64,000 nucleotides of DNA from Rhyacichthys aspro (taxonomy: Eukaryota; Chordata; Actinopteri; Gobiiformes; Rhyacichthyidae): assembly GCA_036850595.1 (NCBI GenBank), contig CM072158.1, positions 11,609,422 to 11,673,421 on the forward strand, given 5' to 3'. The notes beneath the pieces were generated by a model. That model ran no database searches. It saw only the letters and a program-made list of their open reading frames with translations, and was not told the DNA's origin. Within the stretch, counting starts at the first letter, position 1. Each line of letters begins with the position of its first letter. Made by a program: the position numbers and the translations under genes. Shown piece by piece: positions 30,549-43,855 of the stretch.

Positions 30549-33500
30549 TCAGCTGTGGCTGGAAGGTGGAGGTGCTACTGTGATCCCGTCAGGCTGGGCA
30601 GCAGGGTCTGACAGAATAATTAAGTTAGTTAGGTTTGTTCAAAGTAATAGAAACTTTTCAAATCAAAATAATAATATGCATTGCTAAGTAAGTACATTTG
30701 TATATTAGAAAATATATTAGAATATTTGAATACTCACACATGCCATTAGGAGCTCCTGCATGTCGAGAGGCCATCACCTGGGCACTTCCTGCAGTAGGCA
30801 TAATCCGATTTGGTACAGATTGGCCTACAGAAGAAGGTACATATGAAACATAATAGCAGATGTAAAAAAAGCTTTGAAGTTTGACCTCTTTCACTAGATA
30901 TGCACATTATAACAGAGCCATGTGTTGATGGTGTTTACTGAGTGTAGTCAGACCTGAGTTCTGCACGGTGAAACCAGACTGCCCCTGCTGCTCCCTTTGC
31001 TGCCGGACTTTCATTTCTGCTTGCTTCAGTTGTTCAGTGTGAAAGGTTTGTCTCTCAGATAATAGCTGCTGCCGCTGCTGCTCCAGCTGCAGAAGACATT
31101 GTCCCACAATTGTATTAGAAATATATTAGTTTCATTATGAAGGACTTTTCTGTAAATTTAAAATTTGTGTGTAAAAGCTAAAACAAAGTAATGAAGTTAA
31201 GGTACGCTTTAGAATATCAAATACTATTTATTAGAGCAACAATTTGTTGCACTCACAGCCTCTTTCTCTCGGTCCATGATGGTCTCCAGCTCCTCAAAAT
31301 GCCTGAGTTTTATCTCTAGCTTTTTCATCTGAGTCTCCACCAACAGAGCCACCAGAGACTTGATCTTTCGCTCTTCTACAGCTGCCAAGTGCTGTGAATA
31401 CAAGAGAAAAATGTTTGAAAAATAATCTAAAAAAGGAATGTTCTGTTGAAATACTTGAGATTGAGAGATTTTTTATTATTAAGTAACCAAGAAATTATGT
31501 TATTTAACTTAGTATAAAAATTATTTGATTAAGATAAACTTTTGTTTTATTAGAATTCCTTGATTGCCAAAATATATATAATGAGATACAGTATTTATTA
31601 CAGTTGAGACAAATACGTCTGTATTTCATTTGTGGAGCAAGTGAATGAAGGCCCTCTTTTCCTTGACTTAAATTTTCTGAGTGTAGTCTGTGCTGAAGAG
31701 CATAAGGCTTTACCTTAGCCTTAGTGGCGGCTGATGCCAGAGCCGCTGCAGCAGCTGTGGACACAGCGTTCTCGACCAGGTCCTGCTCCATCACTGCTCT
31801 GCCTATATCTCCTTCTCCCTCTCTCTGCCCAAAGCTCTCTTCATCATCTCCTCTTCCTGTAACAAACAAATCAATTAAAAGAGAAAAAAAAAAATCTCAT
31901 AATATCTATAAGTATATATATATATATCTTAAGTACCATCTCTGTCTTCAGCAAGCATATTTTCAGCATTTTCCCTTTTAACTTGTTCTCCCTCTATTTG
32001 TCCTCCACTGGGTTCAATGTTGAGCCCATCTGTCCTTACAGAAATCTTAAATAAGCCCCAAAACACAAACATTAACAACTTAGCATAAGCAATAGCAACA
32101 TGATTATAACTGAATACACAGTATTTTATACAACTCAGACCATATTATAATTTAAGTGATGTCACCTGGGTTGTGGAAGTGGTCTCCATTTTGTCTGCAT
32201 CTATTAACTCTGAAAGAAAGAAACCAATATAATAAATACAAAATCACACTTTGAACCAGTTTAGCTCCATTTCAACGTATATAATTAATTCTTATCTTCA
32301 CCTGTTTTTTCGGACTGGTTAGATATGTCGGAGATTTTGTCTATGGATTCCTCATGTGCTCTGGAAAACTCCTCTGATGATAAAAGTTACCACACACAAT
32401 TGTATTGTATCGCAAACCATCGCATTGCTGCTCAATTTTATCTATGCCAACTCACCAAGAGCTGCTTTAGCAGCTGCTGATGCAACTCGTGGGTCCACCA
32501 CTGATGCCAGGAAGGCCACAGTGCTCATGACAGGATTCTCTGATTGGCTGAAAGGCACAGGCTGATATGCGAGTGGGCCAAGAGAGGCAGAAGAGTCTTC
32601 AAGGTAAGGGTCTTCTATTGGCAAACGAAGAAAGTGTAGAATACAGTCATCCTGTGTCCTGGATCCAACATGCTCTGAAACCTTATTCCAGTCATCTCTG
32701 TAGACCTCTAAGGCCTGAGAAATGGAACATAGTTGAGGGATAAGAAAAGTGAGGGAAATAAAAACATTTGGATCTCTTACAGGGCTTTATCCATGACATT
32801 TTAGTATCTATGTAAAAAAGGAAAAATAAAATCATATGTCACTCTCTCACCTCTAATAGTAAAAGCGTCTCTTGTTCTGTCCATTCCCTTCCTGCACTTG
32901 CTCCTTTAGTCTGAAAATATAAAATGCAAAGCCCCAATGGTTAGTGGGCTTTAAATCAAGACAGTATGTTCTTATGTTTATTATGTATTACTTTGTCAGA
33001 CCTTAGGGTGTTTCCTGCCATAAATATCAGTTCGCAAACCAAAATTTTGGCAATCTGAAGGCTTCTCCCTGATCTTCTCAGGGAAAAAAAGCATGTGTTG
33101 CGAGGCTGACACCTGTGGAAGTGAGAGGCATTATTAGTATTTACATTATATCGTAAATAATTTAAATCTGCTCTGTGTTACCTGTAAGGGTTTATGTTGC
33201 AGTGGGGCAAGCCCAGAGGGAGTATCAGCCAGTACGTTAAAATGTGGGGTAGGAGGTGGTCCCATAGGAAGGGGTCTGCTTTCTGCATCCACCTGGTAGT
33301 TTATCAAACCCCACTGCTCCAAAAACGCGTGAACCCTAAAAGCATATTTATATATTAAATCTGCTATGTTGGATATGGAAGTTAAGAATGAAGACACACT
33401 TTTAAGTAAAACACAAAAACACTGCCGTTCAAACTGCAATACATAAAACACCTCATACAAACGCAATACAAAAAATATAATTATACCTAATGACAGCGCA

Positions 33501-36500
33501 AACGTCACCAGTGAGGTTTCGTCTGCAAGAAGTTGAGCTTAGATACTCCTGAGGGTTGAGTCGGTATGTGTCGATCATGAAGTTTCGATATGCTAAGTAG
33601 CTGCATTGTGCAGAAAATAGTAAAAGGTTAGTTAATCATGTTTTAATTTGTTAAGAAGGTGTCAGGAATACTCACATTTCTGGTGATTTGGATTTGTTTT
33701 TTCCATTGAAGAACTCTGGCAGGGCACGCTTTTCAATAGAGTGTATGCTGGGGAAAAAATTAGATAGTTAAACATGAGCTACTAGTTTGTGAGAAGTCTA
33801 ATGTGTGTGTTTACCTGTTATTATTGAACCAAGATGTGTAGCTTGGTATTATAACGTGATGAGTTTGTTCTGCAATGTTTTCCTCTCCCTCTAAGAAACG
33901 AGACATCTCAACTCTGCCTTCCTCGTCCTCCTGTGCAAAACACACAAACGTTCCTGCTGCTACAAAAACAATCTTTAACAATATAACAACAATCTAATAA
34001 CTACTTGAAAAATATTTATTTACCCTTCCTGCAAAGTCTTCCTCTTGATCATCTGAAAATGAAATGGTAATTTCCAGTTGAGACAGCTATAATTTGCATA
34101 ATGATATATACAGAAAAAGAACGATACATAAGAAACAAAATCACAAACCTAGATCAGCCATAATTCCTCCTTTGACAGGAGTGTTTTCACTGTCCTTCTT
34201 TAAGTTCACTAAACGCAAACATTAAGACACATATTACATTTGTGTCAGTAACTTTGAGAATGAATGATTATACAAGCACAGTCTTATGTTTTACCATTTT
34301 TAGGTAATATGACCTCCTCCATGTTTGGGACTGGGGTAGGATCCTCCATGTCTCTGGTTAAATCCTCCTCTGGCTCTTCTTCTTGCTGTCCACGTCTTCG
34401 TCTGTAGACACACAGACACAAAAAATAACAATAGATAGACAGATCAGATAAGCTGAACACGATCCAACTGAATAGCACCTCACCCTTTTTTTCCTTTCTT
34501 TCTGCCTTCAGAAGGAGGAGGAGAAGGGGATCTTCTTCTCTTTTTGGATTGGGTGGAGTCCTGCAACATTATATTCTTTTAAAACTATTTTACTCAGAAT
34601 GGAGAAAATAATCCCAAAAATTACAGTCATTAGCTAGGTTGTATTATTCACCAAATGAATAACAGAACAAATGTTTTTCATACTTGATCTTTGACAGGAA
34701 TTCGATGGCGAAAGATAACAGGGACATTTCTTTCATCTACACAATAATCTTCCTCATTCATCCATTCATTGAAACTGTCTGAGTCCAGAACCCAAGCAGC
34801 ATGGACCTGTGAAAAAAATGAACTACGGTGAATTACAATTACACTTACAATTATCTTTTGTTCTGTCAGTCCTCCCGGAATATGTTTTATTATATCTGTC
34901 AGACAATATTTGTCCCTTGTTTGTTAGACAAATATTTTAATATGTAAGAAATTCCAAACTCAAGGAACAAAAGAACAGCTTTAAGGAACTATCTAGACAC
35001 TCAACTACTGCATTCAGAGTAAAATGCCTTTCTTTTTTCATCACAAATATGTGCTCACCTTCCAAGGCCTTTCTGGATGTGGCGGCTCTTCAACATCTCC
35101 TTCAAGTTCATGTGGTGACAACCAGCAATCATAACTATTGACAATGAGGTATCAACAATAATGTTAACACCTCAAATGACAGTGTTTGTAATGCTATATG
35201 GTAAATGATTAAAAAATGAGTAAGGTGTCACAAGGATAATATAGTGAGATATGCGTGTGTGTATTTACTATGTATGTACTTGCCTGTCAGGATGCATGCC
35301 CCAATGAACCAAAACGTGCTTATCTCTCTGCATTACAGGGCGCATCCATTCATCTAAAGAAAAAATGTATAGTAAATAATGATAAACAAAAATCTTACAT
35401 TAAGAGAAGACAGTAAAATGTGCACATAACCAGCTGACCTTCTTCTGCAGAAGCAAGTGAGGGATATACGTGGTGGCTGGCAAGTATTCTGTCTTCTGTG
35501 AGAGTACCCTGTCAATGGAAGAACATTACCGTGAAACGAAAATGGAAGTCTTCAATTTTTTTTGTCTATTTACATCCACATTGATCCATTTTCTTTGTAG
35601 CTTGTATTTGTTTACCTGGTGTTTAGTGATAAGGCCACTCAGCCTGCCAGCCAGCTCATGGTCCACTGTAGGATCCAGGTATACAACAGGAAATGTCATG
35701 CAGTTGTTCTAGAGGCACAGAAAATGCAGATAGAGCCTATTTAGTGTTGTGTCCCTGGTGGGGGGATAATCTTCATGTGTGTAGTGCTGTCACCTGGACA
35801 AGTGCCCGCTCTATACTGCGAAACATTTCAACATTTCTTTCTGTTCTTGATGGATTCTGCAAGTCAAACCGCCGCCTGTAAAGTTAAACAGGGAACATGA
35901 AAGATATATTTGGAAACAAAATACAAAGACGGTTATGAAGGGAGCAAGGGCTAAGAGTTAAATGCAACATTAAAACTTACCAGCCTTGCTCAGCCTTGAA
36001 CTTGTAGGCTGTTCCAAGAATATGACAGAGTCCTCCTCCTGGGGGTAGGTCCATGAAGCACTTCGCCTGCAGAGAACAACATAGAATACAATATTTTTTA
36101 TAATTTTATTTTTAGTGTGCAGTCTTACAGTATGTTTAAAACCGAATATTTTTGCTCAGTGCAGCATGCCATTTATAACTCCAGTATGAGCATAAAATTG
36201 ATTGGATTATTATACCCCTAAAATTATTATCTATTCAAATTCAAAATCCTCACGGGAAGTTTGGTGAGGGCAGGATTGGCAGCTTCTTTGCCAAAAGCAT
36301 CTTCCTGAAACTGCAGAAGCTGAAGGGTTACTGTAGCCAGAGCCTGACATGAAGGAGCATCCACCAATACATACTGTCAAGAAAGAGACATGGATGCACA
36401 TTATTTTACAACAGATAATCGCTACATGTTGTAAGTGTTTATATTGCCAAACACGGGGGCGGCTAGATTGTTTGCTAGCCTTATTAGCCGGCCAGCTACC

Positions 36501-36667
36501 TTTTTGTAATGCTTGCCGATCCACTGGCGCACCACCTCCAGCTGGGATAAAGTCTCTGGACTCTCCCAAAACCTTGTGGGCGGACTGCTTTCTTTTTTCT
36601 TGTGTGGAGGCACTGCAGAACAAGACTGACTAGCCCCGGCAATTCCGAGGTTTGTTCCTCCAGACAT
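30549..36667 (-). CDS. smarcc1: BAF complex subunit SMARCC1-type (BAF155 paralogue)
   Basis: Twenty-eight coding exons join in frame to 942 residues (human SMARCC1 1105). Transcript order: 36667-36500, 36373-36254, 36066-35981, 35875-35794, 35708-35616, 35508-35439, 35353-35284, 35134-35059, 34806-34684, 34560-34484, 34401-34295, 34208-34149, 34052-34024, 33930-33815, 33747-33676, 33600-33487, 33335-33182, 33112-33002, 32910-32851, 32714-32456, 32373-32302, 32209-32166, 32045-31937, 31856-31714, 31391-31257, 31086-30954, 30824-30738, 30607-30549. Domains: N-terminal MarR/chromo-like module (from FWESPETLSQL, residue ~33), SWIRM (~400-500), SANT (~577-640, EWTEQETLLLLEALEVYRDD), and a coiled coil (~805-890). 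The ending NGMYP points to SMARCC1 rather than SMARCC2. The subunit scaffolds the BRG1/BRM remodeller core. Intron 7 has a GC donor. A segment after the SANT region conserved in human SMARCC1 and SMARCC2 is missing, and the proline-rich tail is very short. This may be the teleost 'b' paralogue. Confidence 0.95.
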
Positions 36668-37281
36668 CGTGATCGCTGTAAATATATTTTCAAATTGGTG
36701 AACAGAACGGCTAGCCCTCGGCTAGCTGTTGTCTTCCCGTTATGCCTCGCGAGAAATTGCGATATTTCCGCACTACAATCTAAAAGACCAACAATTCAAA
36801 TTCAGCACTTTAAAAGACATGTGTGTCACGTTTTTAAACTAATATTGCGTTTAATGTTTAAAGTTTTTGATGCCAAACATTGTTTTACTTAAACACCACA
36901 AACATGTTGTTGCTGACGTTTAGGAATTTTATTTTGAAGTTTCGCACTACGAGGAAATAGGAGCATGAAATCATGTAAACACAAGTAAAGAGACAGGTTC
37001 GTTGGAAAAATATTTTTTAATCCATAGTTGTTTGGATATTGATTATCTTTTACATGTGTTTCGTGTATTTGTCATGTAAATGAGTGCATTGCTTGTTTGA
37101 TGTAATAACAGTAGTGTCCTAATGGATTGAGTTTTATGTGTCTAAGGAGAAAGAAGCCAGCTAACTTGAAAGCAGTGGCACTGATTCTGTTTTTGTAAAT
37201 GTAAGCCTCAGCACTGCGGTTGAGTTCTTAATAAAACTGATTGCTTCTTTTCACCTCATGTGGTCAAGGCCCTGAGCTTCA
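36668..37281. promoter_or_regulatory. Bidirectional promoter region, smarcc1 / aste1
   Basis: There are 614 bp between divergent start codons. A CTCGCGAGA element (36746-36754), the known TCTCGCGAGA core-promoter motif of TATA-less housekeeping genes, lies 80-90 bp upstream of the smarcc1 ATG. No TATA box is evident. The aste1 5' UTR and possibly a non-coding first exon fall in this interval. Confidence 0.55.
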
Positions 37282-40074
37282 ATGGGTGTCCATGGCCTTA
37301 CCACCTATGTTGAGGGGAACAAACACTTCCTCCAAGATGCGAAGTTCAGAGATAGTCGGCTGGTGATAGATGGCTGCAGTTTGTATTTTCGCCTCTACTT
37401 TAACCACGGTTTGGACCAACAGCATGGAGGGGACTATGATGCCTTTGTTCGCCTTCTTACACAGTTCCTTTCTGCGTTGGCAGCCTGTAATATACAGCCA
37501 TATGTTGTACTTGATGGAGGTAAGCTCTAACTTTGTATGTCTTTTTTGTATGTATTTTATAACTTGACAATAAACATTTATTCTATATTATAACCACTTA
37601 TTCTCTTATTTGATATCAAAAGGAATGGACCCCAGTGATAAAAAGTTTGCCACTCTGCGGCAGCGTCTGCAGTCCAAGATAAAAGAGGCAGACAGCATCT
37701 CTCATGGCCGCCATGGCTCTGTTCTGCCAATCCTTACTAGAAATACATTCACTCAAGTCCTAATACAGAGTGGAGTTCCTCTGGTCCAGTGCCCTTCTGA
37801 AGCCGACAGGGATATTGCATGTTTGGCTCGTCAGTGGAACTGTCCTGTTCTGAGCAATGACAGTGATTTTTACATCTTTGACCTGCCAGGTGTGACCTCT
37901 GACACTGAAAATTATCTTTGACTGTGTTGATCCCTTGTCTAAACCATTTATCCCCTTAGGTGGTTATTTTCCATTCAATTATTTTCATTGGACCAACCTC
38001 AGTGGTAAAGCAAATCAGCGCTACATTTCCGCTCGATGGTACAACACCAGCACGCTGTGCCGTTGGTTTGGGAGCATGAACAGGGAGTTGCTTCCCTTGT
38101 GTGCTGTCCTGAATGGCAATGATTATGGCACTCCTAAAGAAGCTGAGCATCTCCTGAGTTTAATAGAGGTGTCAGTGAAAGGTGGTGGCAAAGGAAAAGG
38201 TAGGGCACCTGCTTCACGCATTGAAAGGCTACTTGTCTGGCTTTCGCCTTTCCCAGGTCCATCTGAGGCACTGGCAGAAATTAGCAGATTTACTGAAGAT
38301 GATGGTGTACATGGACAGGGAAGGAATGGAAAGAGGGGTGTTCTTACTTCACAGTTATGGGCAGGTATGCAAGACTACAACATCACCAATCAAAGTTCTT
38401 TAGCGCTCTGGTTTTCAGGGAGAAAGGAATTGCCAGGAGGCAGGACACCTAGTCTTGCTGGATTACCAGAGTGCTTTCTTAACGCTGCAGCACAGGGGCT
38501 ACTGGCTCCTCTTGCTGTAGATGCTTTGGTGATGCAGAGAGTCCTGCTCATGCCGCAAGTGGAAAATGGCAAACTGGCAAGTAGCCACTCTAGCGCTAAA
38601 GCTATACGCCAGTCAATATATGGGATTTTATTACACCAAGGCCAGTACAGCTCGACTCAAGGGAAGGGTGGAGGTGGACAAGTGGCTAAGGGGCAACCTT
38701 TGGATATATGGGTAGGTAGTGAAGGTAACAAGAGTACAAGAGGGGGAAGGGGTCAAAGCAGAGGAAGGGGTTTAGGGGATAGTGCTAGGGGTAGGGCTAA
38801 GGACCAAATGTTGCCTGTACAGCAGTGTGGAGATGCAGGAATCAGCCATCAGAAAGCCGCTACAGGCCAAGGTCAGGGCTCTTGTACCCCAGTATGTGTG
38901 GAGGAATATGACCGCATTGATCTCAACTTAAAGAAAAACCAAGTGGAGGCACATCAGCTCAGAAAGCCCTTGCCCCTAAATGCAGTAGGCCAGGTAAGCA
39001 AAACAATAAGATTTGGGGTTTTAAAACACTGTATGAACAATATTGGATTGTCTTGGATTTCTTTCCTAGGCTACTTTGGCTGTCCGGCTTGCAGTTCTGT
39101 TAGAGGTGTTAGGAGTGACTGAGTCTGCTCTAAGACCCGTTCCTCTACATTTGAAGCTGGCTGTAGCAGTGACTGGTTTTTGGCTGCGGGAAGCCAAACC
39201 AACACCCACACAGCCTCAGCTCCATGCTCTGCTGCTGGGCTTTGTGTATGGAGAGCTGAGCCATCATCAATATGCTGGTTGATAAAGTGGTTTTGTTGTT
39301 ATTTACTATTCTACACCAAAGTACTGATTAGAGAATTGATGTATTCAATCCTCTTTTTAAAGGTCCACCACAACAGTGGGCTTCAGAGCGCAGTTTGTGT
39401 GCAGCAATGGATCGACAGCGTGTGAGGCCTGGGGAGAGAAGGGGCTTGAATCTTGGAGATGCTCACAGTTATGGTCAGTGGCAGGCCTGTCTGTGGGCTG
39501 CACTGTGTCTCAATCAGCTATTGCTACAACCACTGCCAGAACCCTATCTATCATGGTAAGGCAAAGTCAAGGTGATAATGCACTATGGAAGGAAACACTT
39601 TCCCTTAAATTGGATTTGAAAAAACACACTAAATTGATAGGAAATTGGAGGAAGGGTTAATAATGTCACCTCAAAGAAGCTATTCCTACACATCTTAGGT
39701 TTACATAAATGTGTTACAGTAGAAAATGGAAATGCAACAACATTAATAACTCCCATTTCTTTCTTAGGTTGTTTAGCGGTACTTTGGTGCATGGCCTTGT
39801 CAAGTATCTGAAAGAGGGCCATGCTCCGGAATCTCTCCTGCGGGACTACTCCGTATCTGGACAACTTTTCTCCTCACTGCTTGACGTTGTGAACAAGTGC
39901 GTCTCTAAAGGTCGGCCATCTTTTTCAGCATCAGGCAGGGGGAGGAGAGGTGGACGGGGTAGGAAGGGAGGGAAAGCAGGTGGTGTGGGAGCTGGGAGAG
40001 GGAACAGATCTACTGAAGAGATAAAAAATAGGTTTGCTCTACTGATGAGCGAAGAAGAGGATGATGACGAGTGA
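37282..40074 (+). CDS. aste1: Asteroid homolog 1 (XPG/FEN1-fold protein)
   Basis: Six coding exons: 37282-37519, 37623-37889, 37960-38993, 39070-39277, 39363-39555, 39768-40074. They join in frame to 748 residues (human 679). The start MGVHGLTTYVEGNKHFLQDA is the family N-terminus, aligned with the XPG N-domain. RLVIDGCSLYFRLYF and VVLDGGMDPSDKK carry the acidic positions of the nuclease-like fold, and CPSEADRDIACLARQWNCPV and VLSNDSDFYIFDLPG are the internal domain. Drosophila Asteroid was linked to EGFR signalling, and human ASTE1 has been described as a structure-specific DNA nuclease acting with shieldin. Unusual features: an Arg/Gly-rich insert near residues 430-470 and an RG-rich C-terminus (GRGRRGGRGRKGGKAGG) before an acidic end EEEDDDE. 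The 70-bp intron 2 is one of the shortest in the window. The AATAAA at 40475-40480 is a plausible poly(A) signal. Confidence 0.95.
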
Positions 40075-40776
40075 TGTAAAACATGTAAAGGGGACATTTT
40101 ATTGCACTAAAAGGGACCAAAGATATATTGCATTAAGGCAAATGTACACACCATACATGAAATACAGTACATTATGACTTACAACATTTACAATTGTTTT
40201 GCAGTAATGTCTATCCTTGCTTCATATCAGCTGCCTTAAGAAATGAATGTCAGTACATGCTTGCTCTTTTTAACAGATAAATGAAGGCTTTTAATGATTT
40301 TCTCATCTTTTTATCAGTATCACAGTTTTACAGATAGTTTAAATGTATACTATGGCTATTGGACCAGATTTATGGCAGCTAATGAGATTGTATGCCATTT
40401 ATAACATTGCCCTAATTTTTTGTACATTTAAGCTTTTGTGCTCAATGTAATATCACTTTTCACTAAAAATATAAAATAAAACCAAGAATCTTGTGCTTCT
40501 TTGTCTCAAGGTAAAGAGCACAGTGTTGATGGATTCGCATTTGCTCCACGCGTTTACTCTTTTCCTATCTACCTTTCTTAATGCCCTAAGAAACATTTGG
40601 AATAATGAAGTATTTTTATCCACATTAGATTTCATTCACAATTAAAAGAAGATTATGGTCCCTAAAATATGTACAGTGGCTATTTGGAACTTAAATATAC
40701 AAGTTGTGTAATTTGGCACAACAAAAATCTTAGCTCAAATGTCACAACGTGAAATCAACAAAATCTTGGTAATATC
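40075..40776. other. Convergent 3' UTRs of aste1 and klhl7 A
   Basis: The AATAAA for aste1 lies at 40475-40480 (+). TTTATT at 40098-40103 could serve klhl7 A (-), so the two 3' UTRs may overlap tail to tail. No other feature seen. Confidence 0.45.
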
Positions 40777-43700
40777 CTACGAGGACGTTGACGGTAAGGA
40801 AGATGAAGATGCTGCAGAGGCGTTGTGTGTTTGAGAGTCTATCATGTCCATGTCCATGTCCTCATCCTCGTTCACCCCACACGTATCAACCACACAGATC
40901 AAACAGCTTGTGACAGGAAATGCACGCACCTTGCTACAAGTTACCCACCTGAAATGAAACAGAAAATGCTCTCTTTATCTGTATTGCCCACAAAAATCTG
41001 AAAATAGCATCACTAGACAAACAAAACAAAGTGAAACAAACCTGTCAGTATCAGTGTGGAACTCGAGGACATGTCCAAGACGGCCAACCCCTTGAAAACC
41101 AGCCAGCACATAGATGATCTCCCCCACAGCTGCACACTTGACAGTTATCCCTCGCCACGGCATAGGTGAGGCAGGGCGCCATTCGTTACTTGTAATGTCA
41201 TAGTACTCTACTGAGTCTAGTCCACCTAAGGTAAGAGCACAGTGATCAAAAATGTTAAACTATAAACTACAACTACTAAAATAAAACTATATTTACATTC
41301 TTCTTTATTACTTACCTAAAGCCCCTTGTCCTCCAACAGCATAGATCCTGTTGTTAACAACAACCAGCCCATGGTTCTTTCTAGCCTCCCTCATGCCACA
41401 GAGTTCTCTCCATCTAAAAACAGAAAAATGATTTCTTAATACATTAAAATAAAAAGATACTCAAGTTTATACAGTACAAAAATATGCTACAACCAGAAAA
41501 ATAAACAATGCACATGTGACTCACTGTTGTGTGCTGGGATCATACACCTCACAGTTGTTGAGAACTCTGCCCGACACATTGTTGCCCACAGTTCCTCCAC
41601 AGACATAAATAAGACCATTAGCCTCTACTGAGCCATGTCCACAGCGTGCCATCAACATACTGGGTTTCACCTGCCATGACTCTGTCCTTGTGTCATAACA
41701 CTCAAAAAGATCTAGAGCTGAGCTGCCTGGGGACATACAACAATATCTTGTAAAAATGTGAAATCCACAGCTTCCATACAAATTTCTCCCAGAACCTACC
41801 CACTTCCGATCCCCCTGACGTGTAGATCTTTCCTTGGGCAGCACAAGCAGCTAAGCTGTCACGAGGCGTAGGGGGACCAAGCTTTGAGTACCAGCTGTCC
41901 TTTAGGACATTGTAACAGTCCATTCTCTTTATTGGAAAGAGCTGTGAGCCTCCCAAAATGTAGACAACATTGTCCCAAAAAACAGCTGTGGCATCCCGCC
42001 GCTTCTCAAATGGGCAACGAATGTCTGTCCAGCTAGAATCCTAGATTAAAATGAAAAAACGTATTTCATCAGTTATGTATCAGTAGCTTGCCTACATAAT
42101 GTACCGCCAAGCCTTATTTTGAACTACTTTTATTCTTAACTGAAGAGAAAACCTGTGGGTACAGGTACCTTTGGGTTGAAATAACGACAGGACTGTGGCT
42201 GGGAACCTCCAAAGAGGGCAATGCGGTAGTCGTGTTTCTTGCGCCGTGGGCGACTGCTCTCCCCCAAGTCTTCACGATCTTCAAGGGACAGAAGGTGATA
42301 ACGCATTCCACCTGATGAAAAAATTACCCAGTCAACTTATATGAGCTAACTCTAAAAGAGTTAAAGAATTGAAGAAGAAGTAAAAAAGATTTATGTCCAT
42401 TCATATTTCAAAGACAATAGTTTTATACACCATTAACAAGGTTGTTAGAGTTTATTACAGCATTTACTCACTGATGACCATCTTTAGGCACTGCGGGTTG
42501 TCCTGGATTAGAGGCTCTGCCTGTACGGTCTTGGACAGGAAGGTTTTGGAGACCAAGGGGAAGCGAACACAACCCAACACTTCAACCATATACTGCTGTC
42601 TGTTACAAACATCATACTTCAGCCAGCGAACGGCTGCGTCATAAATCTGAAGAAAAATGCAACACCACCACAAATACAGTACATATTTATTTTTATTTCT
42701 GTATAATTCACATAATTTAGTTTAGAGTAATTCTTGAGCATTATGAAGGTTTACCTGGGCCTCTGATCGGACAGTGAGTTTGTCCTGGTGGAGCAGATGA
42801 GTGAGCCGTTTCACATCAAGTTGCAGAAACTCATCCAGTTTGTAAACTTCAGTGAAGTGGAGCTGAAAAAAATCCTCTGCAGCTGACTGTAGCTCTGGAC
42901 AGTCCATACAGTCAGCTAAAGCTGAAATACCTGCAAGAGAACAATACAAGGTTCAGTTGTATACAAACACTGAATACAAACACTTCTATCTTAGTTTAAA
43001 ATGAAACAGATAAATATTAAAGCAGTGTCAGTCCAGTTATTAGCATTAGGTTACTAAGCAACTGGAACACATTAGTAATGTGTTTTTCATCGTTGTCTTA
43101 ATATCGTGGTCTCACCAAGGCAATTTGTAGCATCAATCTGTCCTTTAAGAAACTCCACACACATCTTCTTCACAGGCTCAATCTGGTACTGATTGGCTGC
43201 ATCCAGCAACGACTGCACATTACTGCTGTTCACCGAGATCCTTTCAACACAGACAAACACATGCTATTGCTATTTTGGATACTGGATAAAAGTATTGTGT
43301 ATTTGGAGCTGTTGGAGTTCTTCTATATTCAGCCACATTTCTACCTCGCTGTGTAGATGAATTCAAGCAGCAGCTCAATGATGTCAGGTTCTGCACTCCT
43401 TAACTCCACTTCATGGGACATGGACTCCATCATCCTGGCTGCAAGTAGGAAAAAACCATGCTCAAGTATGACATGTGGGCCTAATACCTGTATAATACGT
43501 ATGTAAACGTACATACTCGTAAACATGAGGCTGAAGAAATGGCTTGCAGCAGCCAAGACAACTCTGTGAGCAGGAAAGTGCTTCCCCTGGACCACCAGGT
43601 TCACATCACAAAGAGTGCCCTGCAGAGACCCCACAGTATAGTCAGAACAACCTCACCTACACAGGTGTAAACTGGGTGCATGCATATCGTTTACCACACA

Positions 43701-43855
43701 CTAACTGTAGAAGACCCTGTCTGACGGGCACATACCTGTTTCCGCAGGTTGTTCATGACCGCCATGATGCCGGATAGCTGTCTGTACTCCTCTTTAGAGG
43801 CACATTTTCTCTCGCTCTTCTTCTTTGAGCTAGACGCTTTCTCTGGAGAGGCCAT
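40777..43855 (-). CDS. klhl7: Kelch-like protein 7, tandem copy A
   Basis: Twelve coding exons, in transcript order: 43855-43736, 43619-43517, 43438-43345, 43240-43116, 42930-42755, 42646-42472, 42311-42169, 42040-41800, 41726-41525, 41413-41316, 41225-41042, 40948-40777. They join in frame to 610 residues (human 586). Lys-rich N-terminus; BTB from GTLCDVNLVVQGKHFPAHRV (residue 41) to about 145; BACK about 150-265; six-blade Kelch propeller about 290-570. The propeller includes RPRRKKHDYRIALFGGSQPQ and FQGVGRLGHVLEFHTDTDRW. The end is acidic and Ser-rich. KLHL7 is a substrate adaptor for CUL3 ubiquitin ligases, mutated in human retinitis pigmentosa. I chose the MASPEK start because it aligns with the human N-terminus; an in-frame ATG three codons upstream (43864) is possible. 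This copy is the closer match to human KLHL7, so it is the likely functional orthologue. Confidence 0.95.
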
